This document shows positions 23,481-32,178 of a stretch of 64,000 bases of DNA, in pieces (the first letter of the stretch is position 1; each line of letters begins with the position of its first letter). Below the pieces are notes generated by a model. The model was not told where the DNA came from. It did not search any database and saw nothing but the letters and a program-made list of their open reading frames with translations. Both the position numbers and the translations under genes were made by a program. This DNA comes from Penicillium oxalicum (taxonomy: Eukaryota; Ascomycota; Eurotiomycetes; Eurotiales; Aspergillaceae): assembly GCF_001723175.1 (NCBI RefSeq), contig NC_064652.1:3224001-3288000 (forward strand). The letters are read 5' to 3'.

Positions 23481-24051
23481 ATGGCAAGCTTCGAACGCGA
23501 TTATTATAGCCGATAACGAGGAATTGCCAAGCCTCGAGCCAGGCAGCTCACGACCTCGGAGGGCCCATCGCTGTGATTACAGTTACCGGGGTCTCGAGAG
23601 CATAGTCGTTGAAGCAATCGATAATGAGACAGATACCACACCATCATGCAAACTCAAAAGAAGCTGAGACGAAGAAGCCGGCTGCTTTGATACCAGTTTC
23701 TTACATGACCTACTTCTTAACTAACAATAGACTAGGACCACGCTTTTGAGGAGCTTCGAGAGGCAGTTAGCTATAAAAAGCAACGGCTACGAGAGCAAAG
23801 TCGCATGCTTCAAAACGAACTTCGACAGGAGAGGGAGAGGCACCAAAAGACACAAAAGGAACTTTCCCAGTAAAGAAAGACGTGTTTTAGAGTGCAGGAT
23901 CTGTTATATGGAGCCAGATCGCTGGGTGACGATTCTATGTGGGCACATGGCCTGCGAGTGATGTGCAGGAAATTTTGCGACACTGAGGATGTGTCCTACA
24001 TATCTATCAGGGATGCCCTGTATAGCTATAGAAATACACTGAAATTACTGG
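23481..24051 (+). pseudogene. Coiled-coil RING-finger protein, broken
   Basis: An open stretch around 23505-23668 (ending ..CKLKRS) is followed by an intron-like segment with a CTAAC branch near 23720. Next comes a heptad-rich coiled coil from 23736 (FEELREAVSYKKQRLREQSR, then more E/R/Q-rich sequence) ending at a TAA near 23871. In the +1 frame from about 23870 a RING begins: LECRICYMEPDRW..LCGHMACE. A TGA at about 23960 replaces the residue before the next zinc ligand pair, then CAGNF..MCPTYL follows, where the final CPxC ligand reads CPTY. A TGG to TGA change and a TGC to TAC change are both G to A, as RIP would produce. The intact ancestor would have been a RING E3 ubiquitin ligase. Confidence 0.65.
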
Positions 24052-25093
24052 CCAGCGAAAGGCAACTGAATCAAAAAAGGTGAATAACAAGAGATGTGAA
24101 AAAAGAATGTTGGTTCTGGTCTTCTAAAACTGCTGGGGGTTCGAGGGGGTAAAAATACCCTCGAGGATACCTGAGACTCGGATGTTACATATCCGAGGCA
24201 TTGAAAGGTGGCGAAAAGTACGCGTAATCCTAATACCAAATACCATATCTTCGGAAATCCTAGAAGTACCGTTTGAGTAAATACGGTGCTGATCACCAGT
24301 TTCCTGACATTATCTCTGTGATTCGAAGAGTAAAGAAAGGTTGATTTTTTTTTTTGGAGTATATCTACAGTGTCTCTTAAATATCGGGCCTGTAAGGACA
24401 GTCACGGGACCATACAGGGCCGAACGGGGGTTGATAGACCTACAGGTCTACAAGGCAAGGAAGCAATCTGGAGGCGAGACAACTGGGATTGGGAAGTCTA
24501 AGGAGAAGGAAGAAGAGAGAGAGGGGGAAAACCCACGATGGGGGAAAAACCCTCAAGACACATGACCGCTGCTGGGCCTAGCAAACATCTGGAGAGGGCA
24601 AACTCTCTCAGGGGTATTCACGTGGGTCATGGCTCACGTGACTACCCTTCCTGGATCTCATCTCTCGGCTGACAGAATGATATATCCCGGCAGCTTGCTT
24701 TATAGTATCGCGGCGATACTATCGCCTGTAGATAAAGCCGCTATAAGAGTACACTCGTCCTTGGTGGGCTTTGGATATGCGACAAATATGAATATTCTTT
24801 GATTTGCTCCCTTGTCTTGATCGCAGCGCCTTTTCACTTGTTGGACCTAGTAGCAATGCTTCACAAGGGCCACAAATAACAACACTCCTATACCATTGCT
24901 ACAATACTGAGAGAAAAAAAAAAACTAAACCTGATAAGTACCCAGCTTCGATGCCTTTCATGAATGTGCTAGAATTGGAAGGCGATGGCTCAAAATCCCG
25001 CCGACTGACTAGCAGGTATACCAACAACCCCTGATTTCTAAAGTTTCAGATCTAAGTCCGCATAACATTGTATACCAATCTTTGTGAATTGGT
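24052..25093. other. Intergenic, possible retroelement relic
   Basis: Purine-rich sequence 24390-24560 and CACGTG/TCACGTGAC motifs near 24620-24645 resemble LTR sequence in style, but no terminal repeats or target duplication were found. Contains the palindrome listed separately. Confidence 0.3.
24702..24722. repeat. Perfect 10-bp inverted repeat with 1-bp loop
   Basis: The arms are ATAGTATCGC and GCGATACTAT separated by one G. The sequence GCGATACTATCGCC continues the symmetry partially to the right. It could be a protein-binding palindrome or a transposon scar. Confidence 0.55.
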
Positions 25094-25261
25094 CCTCTGT
25101 TAACCACCCTCTGTTAACCACCCTCTGTTAACCACCCTCTGTTAACCACCCTCTGTTAACCACCCTCTGTTAACCACCCTCTGTTAACCACCCTCTGTTA
25201 ACCACCCTCTGTTAACCACCCTCTGTTAACCACCCTCTGTTAACCACCCTCTGTTAATCAC
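25094..25261. repeat. Minisatellite, 14-bp unit x 12
   Basis: Twelve uninterrupted copies of CCTCTGTTAACCAC fill 168 bp. Only the last copy differs (AATC for AACC). Each unit carries a GTTAAC palindrome. The near-perfect copies imply recent expansion. It lies about 230 bp upstream of the RasGEF-type gene start. Confidence 0.97.
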
Positions 25262-25493
25262 CCTTCCACCCTTGGCCTGTCATTAATTTATTTGTCCTCA
25301 TTACTCTCAACAACGGTAACTGCTACTCGATTTCGCACGGCAACAAGCTACTTCTCGTCGTAAATCACGCCGTGTTTCATACGGCTGTACTAGAAAAATC
25401 ACCATTTAAAAGCCACTTGCTCGGGCAGGTGTAGGCATCGAAGTATTTTCGAAAGCTAACAATACATTTATTCTACACTCTATCGATCTCAGC

Positions 25494-26294
25494 ATGGAAA
25501 ACACAGAGACCGTTCGGGGTGAGAATGCGGTCTTCACTGCGAGAATTTGCCTCGATGAGTTGCCTCACCGGCAAGAAAGAGACCGTGCTCCCTACACTCA
25601 GTCGACCTTAACAACGGGGAGAATTTCTAAGATGAGAGACGTCCAAAGTGACCGGAGTTTACCTGTGTCGACAAACAGCAGACCGTTCCTTGCACGGGGC
25701 TCCTCTTCCGACCAAATTACGGCAGCGGTGACTCCAGTAGAACCCGGGAACCTGGATCCGGTTGATATCACGGATTGTCCGCGGGACATTAGATCGAAGA
25801 CAACGGACAGGTCCCTTCTTGTTTTCGACCCTTTCCCTTTAGATGTGAAGTCAGCTCAACCTTCCATTTCATCTCCAAGGCCCCTAGCAAAACTGGTGGA
25901 AGATCGAGCGACGGCACCTAGTAAGCATAGTTTTGGTGGAAACGCCAAAATAAAATCCATCATGTCAACCTTAACTAAGAAACGGGCAAACGGTCACCGC
26001 GTAACGAAGCTAGGACCACTGATGTACCGCGGCTCACAGAAGATAGCCAAACAATTGGTCAAAATATCGCTTCAACATCGTCCAGATTCGGTGATTCCGA
26101 GCCAAATATACGACTCTTCTCTGTACGAGACGGCAAAGCATCACCCACAATACAAACACTTGGTTCATGCTCTTCCTCTTGTGGTTAGGTTACTCCCTGA
26201 ACGTTTACGTGACGGTCTGGAGTCAAAAGAAGGTCTGGCTCTGTTGCAAATTGGGGCCTCTATGGCGAACAAATGGGTATCTTCTGCCAGGTGA
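25494..26294 (+). pseudogene. N-terminal part of a disrupted RasGEF-type protein
   Basis: The ATG at 25494 opens 266 codons. The first 130 residues are low-complexity. From about residue 150, the segments LGPLMYRGSQKIAKQL, HRPDSVIPSQIYDSSLYETA and HALPLVVRLLPERLRDGL match what I know of the N-terminal half of a fungal RasGEF-like family, and the C-terminal half of that family follows downstream. The frame ends at 26292, but one base later in register the sequence continues as SREVEVRFETWSVRLADHNS up to a GTATGA donor at 26366. A single-base frameshift near 26288 is therefore the simplest reading. A sequencing error or unusual splicing could give the same picture. Confidence 0.55.
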
Positions 26295-26649
26295 TAGCCG
26301 TGAGGTTGAAGTGAGGTTCGAAACTTGGTCGGTTAGGCTAGCAGACCATAATTCTCTAGGCCAAGTATGATGCAGATGGGCACGACCCGATCCGGGCAGG
26401 GTAGATTGCGTAGAGATAATCTGCCTTAAAGGCGAAAACTTAGCGCGTTTCGGCACTATTCTCATGTTTTAAACAAAAGAATCCAACCGACTTCACTGTA
26501 AATCATGCATTCAAGATTCACGCAAAGCTCAGACCAGCAATCTTCACCGTGACCGGGGTCACGTCCGTCCGCTTCGACACAGGCTCTTAGCGGGAATAGC
26601 CCCACAGATCACCGTTTACTAACTACACGTTGATCAACACTTCTTACAG

Positions 26650-28021
26650 TATTCTAGCTGGCTGTGCTCGTAAACACAACATAAATTTGATTCAATCCGG
26701 GCGATATAAGTCACTTTTCCTTTCAGATTCCGCGCCTTTTCTGGGTATGCACTGGTCTAGAATGATGGATACACAAGACTATCCGACCTCTGCGAATCTA
26801 GAAGCGGACTTTTTGTTTCCCTGGGTGCTAGACAAATCGAACCCAGAACCGCGCCCTGACAACAACGTAGTCAACTCTGTCCCTCGACAGTCCTTGATTT
26901 TACCATCACAGAGCCAATCCGAGAGTGAGAATGGCTTCGATAACTGGATGGTCTTTTCCCCTGACCAAGACATTCGTATGGTGACGATGAAGCTCTTAAG
27001 AGACAGCTGGGGTCTATTCAAGCAGCTTCGCCTGGAAACTTGGGTTGAGCATGTAATGGGCTTGCCATCGGTGACCTCCGCCGTATTCGAATCCTATCAT
27101 GACAAACTTGCTTTTTCGCTTTTTACTTTTTTGCGTCATTTTCCCTCGGAGACTGAAAAGTACCACTTCTCATCGCAAGTATGTTAGATGGAATAGCTGC
27201 TGAAACTGTTGCACCCAGACTAATGGTATCTTAGATGGTTCAACAGGCCGACTGGTTCTTGTATAACAGCATCCGACACGCTTTGGAAAGATTCGAGGAC
27301 GGCCAGAAATATGAGAAGCTGCATCTCAATGCCTCATGCATTACTCATCCATTAAAGGCGCTACTGTCGCGACCAGATAAGAATGTGCTTCTCCAGCTGA
27401 GAATCCTTGGATCCCGCTACACTCGTTACCAAGTTTCGGATCTTGCTCAAGGACGCGAGTTTCCTATTGAGACAGGTTTCCTCTTCTTGCTCAATGGCCA
27501 CTCAGCACCAGAAGTCGCCACCCAAATAACCGAGGCCGCCATGAATGACTTTTCCTCCTTATGCATCAACAGTGTGTTGACGTATGACAACAAAATTCAA
27601 TCTCTCGGCGCTCGGTGGGATCGCCTATGTCATGACGCGCAGGACCTAGCCACAGTCGAATGCTTCACCGAAAAGCTATCAGAGTTATCAAGGGTGAGTA
27701 CCACAGTGGATACAGGCACTATCTGTGAGTTGACCTTCTTTTCAGAACCTGCTGAACAGGCAGAACTTCTATTCGCTTTCAGCGATCCTCACAGGGATCC
27801 ATCTGGCTGGTCGTCACCTCGACCCGGGTTTGACAGAGTACATCGACCCTTCTAGCAACTATCAAGTTTACCGACTGAAACTACATAAAGCACCATCACT
27901 CCCGTTTTTGTATCCTTTTGTCGTCGATCTGAAACGGGGCAATCGCCAAGCACTGGCAGGGATCTTCAGTTTTGTTACTTACAACCGAGCTTCATGGGAG
28001 GATGAAGAGTCGATCACCTAA
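26650..28021 (+). CDS. RasGEF-type domain protein, C-terminal part
   Basis: Exons 26650-27178, 27235-27693 and 27746-28021. The introns are 56 nt (GTATGT..CTTAG) and 52 nt (GTGAGT..TTCAG) and join in frame. The protein contains FLGMHWSRMMDTQDYPTS, then ADWFLYNSIRHALERFEDG, LRILGSRYTRYQVSDLAQG, and after the last intron NRQNFYSLSAILTGIHLAG, PSSNYQVYRLKLHKAPSLPF and PFVVDLKRGNRQAL, which is the core of a RasGEF catalytic fold. If it stands alone the first ATG is at 26747 (388 residues). More likely it is the 3' half of the gene that starts at 25494, separated by a 284-nt gap that is too long and out of phase for a normal intron here. Exchange activity on a Ras-type GTPase is inferred only from the fold. 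Confidence 0.6.
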
Positions 28022-28338
28022 GGGTAGCAGTGGTGTTGTTCAGGCCTCGGTCAAATCAAACACGGACAGGGTCTTATTCGGACCGCTTGCTAGCTTCGCA
28101 TAGAGGTCACAACTTGCCCGAGAGGTCTGAATGCAATGTGGAGAGGCTACCCAGTGAATCAGTCATGGTGCGACATTGTCGTCCTGTACCAATGAATTTC
28201 CTTCAGATAGTATTGCTATTCCAAGTCTATAGGGGCAAACAGAGTACAGGACGCATACATGACCTTCCAAGAATAGTGAAGAACAAGGGTGTGTTCTCAA
28301 CTTCCTATTCATAAGCACGTGCGAGCCACTCGGTCCCT

Positions 28339-28865
28339 TCAAGGCTCTTCCCCAGCAATTCTCAGATAGTAATAAACTTGGTCCGTTCCATTCTGAAGCG
28401 TGCCGCCGATTATTCCGAAAGAATAGTAATTCGCAATCTGACAACCTTCATGAAGTTTTCTTGCCAGACTGACAAGATTACCGCATTCCGTGGATATATA
28501 AGCTGTGTTCTGTTCCAGCAGCCATGTTAGGATCACCACGCTATCAGGGCCTCATTTACTGCCACCTACATAATTGCAGAAGAAAAGTCCTGAGTGGTTT
28601 TGGTAGGCCACTCGGGCACAGTCTCCAGCTCCTGCAACACACTGTTGACCTTCAACATCTGAAAGGTGCTGGATGTTGTTGAGCGTCGGATCTACATATG
28701 CAATTCCCCGTGAATAATAGCAACTAGATTGTTCCTGGATTGGAGTGTTTAGTTAGCTGAACTTGTATTATGTCATCGTCGGAAAAGGAGTTAACTAGTT
28801 AACTATACATCAACGTAGACACCGTCGGGAAGTGCCGGTGCAGGAAAATGTGGTGGAGTCAAGGC
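28339..28865 (-). pseudogene. Small secreted Cys-containing protein, broken by TGA
   Basis: Exons 28865-28809 and 28734-28339, with a 74-nt intron (GTATAG..ATCCAG, CTAAC branch) that joins in phase. Readable segments: PALPDGVYVDEQSSCYYSRG, QCVAGAGDCARVAYQNHSGL, FFCNYVGG, then ECGNLVSLARKLHEGCQIAN. The pattern of C..C..C then C..C is typical of small secreted fungal proteins. An in-frame TGA at 28552-28554 (probably from CGA) interrupts it, and protein-like sequence continues for 71 codons. A further 5' exon is likely upstream of an acceptor at 28866, but I could not place the start. No function assigned. Confidence 0.5.
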
Positions 28866-29569
28866 CTGTTCATGTTAGTGGCGAAACTGAATTGAAATCC
28901 GGTTGGGATGATACTGCACTGGTCTAGTATTCGAGCTTCGACGGAAAGCTTTGCCCACAGAGGGCGGTGGTCCAGCGAACTAGAAGGATCAGCTCTGTTG
29001 CATTTGGGTTAGTTGAACGACTGACCGCTAGACCAGTGCACAAAGAGGCTGCGAGTAAATTTTGTAGAAAATTCATCTCTTCCTCAAAGCAGCGGATGAA
29101 TATCCGGACCTGCCGTGACGTGGTTGCCGGAGAAGACTTAATACAAGCAACGTGCTATTTATATATACTGTGGATCGGGTTGAGCGCCAGCAACGCTGCA
29201 CGGTCTCAGGCCCTCACATTAAGCCTGGCACTTAATATATTCTCCGAAAATACCCACATCAGTTTTTTAGCCTTCGGGCAAGAAACCCAAATGAAGCCCA
29301 AATATACGATGCGACCTTTTGAACTGGGAGAAGTCCTCAAGAACCCTGGCCAAAAGGCCCTCCGTTTTCTCATCGCGGAAGGATTTTGATGGCTTGACCC
29401 TGCTTTCTCATCAATCTACCTCAATAATCATGACCTTAGGGCTCTCCTGTCGCCTGCTTCATAAAACAAGTGCCAACACATAGTCCAGCGACATTCAGCG
29501 AGAACCCTTTGCTATCCAGAAGCCGGTCTCTGGTGACCAAAAGCAGCCACTGTTAAGCAGATTGTCCTC
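28866..29569. other. Region with unplaced 5' exon and a doubtful open frame
   Basis: Probably holds the first exon of the minus-strand secreted-protein relic. A plus-strand open frame (28967-29389, GTG start) has no recognisable features and is probably chance. Confidence 0.3.
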
Positions 29570-30256
29570 ATGATCTTGAGTATTCTCCTCGTGGGTTTCG
29601 CCACGACTACGCTCGGACAGCTTGAGATCAAGCAGTTTTCTAAAAGTGCGTGTGACTTGCTCCGCGGCTGGAATGGGGCCATCTATTCGGAGACTTCGAT
29701 TGGATTTCGAATTGATGGACACGACCATGCGTTTCTTCTGTCCGAAGATTGTGATTCCCACCTAGATTTTGCTCTTGGACATTGTGCGTTATTGCTGTCC
29801 ACATGTTCTGTCCTCTACTAACTGTGTTTAGGTCTCAACGGATCAACAGTAGTCTGCCCTGTGCTAGAACTTGCGTTCGCCAATGATTCATCGACTCGAA
29901 CGACAAACGGACATTCTGAGAGATGGGGATTTCAGCAAACTGCGTCAGCCATTGACTGCCCATGTGCCTCGGTTACGACCGCGCCGGAGGCTAGAACTTC
30001 CCTCGCTCCAACCTCCCCCACATCAACCAGCTCCTCGTCAACCAGCTCCTCGTCAACCAGCTCCTCGTCAACCAGCTCCTCGTTAACTAGCTCCTCCACG
30101 CAAACACAGGCCGGCTCCCCCTTAGCGACAGGAACCACGATAGCAAGCCTTTCCGGCCTAGTTTCCAGGCCTTCCAACACGCCTGAACCTCTAATAACCG
30201 ATACAGTCGGAGTCGAAAACAGATTCCCCTTTGTGCACATACGAATTGTTTCCTAG
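29570..30256 (+). CDS. Secreted Ser/Thr-rich protein with TSSSS repeats; C-terminus possibly transposon-derived
   Basis: Exons 29570-29783 and 29832-30256. The 48-nt intron (GTGCGT..TTTAG, CTAAC branch) restores a Cys codon across the join. The protein has 212 residues. A signal peptide, MILSILLVGFATTTLG, is followed by a Cys-containing domain (SACDLLRG, EDCDSH, GHCLNG, VVCPVL, DCPCAS). A Ser/Thr tract follows, encoded by five 15-bp units (TCAACCAGCTCCTCG) at 30023-30097. That layout is typical of cell-wall or GPI proteins, yet no hydrophobic GPI tail is present. The last 18 codons overlap sequence that recurs beside the Tc1-like element at 39.95 kb, so the native 3' end may have been lost to an insertion. 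Confidence 0.7.
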
Positions 30257-30300
30257 ACCCTACCTTGAAGCGCCCTAATCTGTATTAGGTTACTCTAGAA
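30202..30300. mobile_element. Transposon-end fragment shared with 39.9 kb
   Basis: 30201-30231 is identical, in inverse orientation, to 39949-39979 (31 bp starting ATACAGTCGGAGTCG). Weaker similarity continues for roughly 60-70 more bases (AAACAATTCG, GACCCTAC, TTGAAG, CCCTAATC in both). The copy at 39.95 kb lies next to an intact Tc1-like transposase, and the sequence begins at a TA. This fits the terminal repeat of such an element. No second end was found near this copy, so it is a fragment. Confidence 0.5.
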
Positions 30301-30699
30301 ATAATCCCTGTTTAGTTATATGGTATCAAGCGGGTTCGCCGAATACGTCATTGTAAGGTACTGTAATTCTCTATGGAATCGTAGAGAATGTTCCTAACAA
30401 AAGTACCCCCAGGGTGGAAGATCTGGAGACGTGGAAAGTTCGTCTCTTTCTCATTCCTCCTTCAGCACGCCCGAAGCCTTCGTCCACTCGTTTACTGTCA
30501 CTCGTTTTCTGTCATTCATTTACTGTACATTAAAGAAAGTTGCATGCTGCTGTGGAGGGCTAACTCTGGTAGGGGAACATGCGTCTCGTTTATGCTCATG
30601 GCTGCTCTCCTCCAACTGTCATTTGTTCAATAGCGTTCGTGGAAAGCTGACAACCCTACATAGGCTGACCCATCTTCCCCAGTTTGATTGCGAGTAGAT
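30257..30699. other. Intergenic
   Basis: Remainder of the transposon-like fragment, then the 5' region of the next gene. No coding region supported. Confidence 0.4.
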
Positions 30700-32085
30700 A
30701 TGACTGGAAGTCTGTACTGCAACGATATCGTCTCTCCACCTGATGAGCTCGAATTATGGGAACCGAACTGGCAGTATGCCCCAACCCCAGGATACCTCCG
30801 CAGCCCCTACAGTACTCGATCCACGTGTAGCCCCGACCGGTCTAGTATACCTGAGAATGGATCCGAGCCAGCAAGCCAATCACAGACAGATACCTTCAAA
30901 CTGCTTCAACTCTCTGAATGGGAAGAGGGAAGAGACTACGACGAAGACCCGCCAACTTGTATCCACTACTTAATAGAGTGGCGAGTTACAGTCAACAATA
31001 AGATTGTCGCAAAAGACACGGAAGAGGACGTGGTTCTGGCCCCAAATGCCTTCTGGGAAGAGACCTTGAAAGGAAAACTAGAGAATGTCCTCCGAGGAAA
31101 AGTCTCCGCCGACCGAAGGGTCAGAGCTGATGATACTGCAATTGTTGTGTCTGTAAATGATCGCTCCCAGCGTGACCTCACCAAGCGATTCGACAAACTG
31201 GATATTAATTGGACCGCCATCGAGAAGAAGCTCCACATGTGGTCTGGTCTGTTTTACCATGGAAAGAAACTCAGACTAAATATCTGTTTTAAATAGGTGG
31301 AGGATCGCTCTTCTCCAACCGCTGGTCGGCAAGGAGAGAAGAGAGGAAAATCTTCCGTCACAACGAGAATGCTTGATGATCGGGATGCACAGCTTGATGC
31401 TGAGGAGAATTCCTGTGGGCAGCAGTCTATTTGGCGCCGCGTTTATAATCTGATGAAATGTGCTTCGGCTTCTTGCCACCTTGGTCCTTACTGCTGGCTG
31501 GACCCAATGGGGAAAAAGCATTATCAACTCCGCACGCATCATCTCAGACGTTTGGTGACCTACGTCGAAAAGGGTGGCGTTCTGGAGACACACAGAGACG
31601 TCCCAGATGACATCAGGGAAGAGCTATACATGGAAGAGCAGCAGAGACTGGAGAAAAAAAAGCGTAAGGGAGGAAATATCCTTGCGGCTGAGGCACCCTA
31701 TCCTCCCATCAACATTAATGTTCTGCCATCGCAGTCTCATCCCTCTGGAAAGGACATTACGGCTCCCAAAGTGGCCCTTGAGACTACAAGCTTGAAGGAT
31801 ATAGGACCACTGCACATGCCCGGTTTCAGGGACGTAGCTGTCAAAGAATACGGTGAGTGGCTTGCCTCGAGTGTCGAGGACGACAACCTCAAAGCAGCGT
31901 TTCGACAAGCCTGCGACGTAACGCTGTCAGATGGTTTCGACCTTGAGCACATCTACAAGGACCAAAACCCAGAATTCTTTGTTGGCAAGTGGATCAAACC
32001 TGGAATTGCCCAAACTTTCGTGGAGAATATTCGTGACTGGGTTGAGAATGTGAAGAAAACTGCGCACGTTGTTGAAGTGATGTAG
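30700..32085 (+). pseudogene. Conserved fungal protein of unknown function, split by one TAG
   Basis: The ATG at 30700 opens a frame continuous to 32085 (461 codons) except for TAG at 31294-31296. Both halves look strongly coding: [39 protein letters not shown] and [14 protein letters not shown] before the stop; then CASASCHLGPYCWLDPMGKK, HYQLRTHHLRRLVTYVEKGG and CDVTLSDGFDLEHIYKDQNP after it. CHLGPYCW may be a small metal site. I tested GT donors upstream of 31294 for an intron removing the TAG. None gives a compatible phase, so a point nonsense mutation is the best reading. It probably belongs to a lineage-specific family found in several copies in related genomes. Function unknown. Confidence 0.65.
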
Positions 32086-32178
32086 AACAAATCATGTCGG
32101 CATTGGGAGTGGCTCTGGCGTTATGTGACTTGCGTGGCATGAATTCCTGATGATTAATAAGTATTAATAAGTTAACTA

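Noticed and set aside
24390..24660. Possible second LTR (purine-rich, CACGTG motifs)
   Set aside because: No TG..CA ends, target duplication or sequence match to the solo LTR at 49.7 kb could be shown.
25094..25261. CRISPR-like array
   Set aside because: Units are contiguous 14-mers without spacers and the genome is eukaryotic; this is a minisatellite.
28967..29389. 140-codon plus-strand frame
   Set aside because: GTG start, no motif, and it overlaps the probable 5' exon region of the minus-strand secreted-protein relic.
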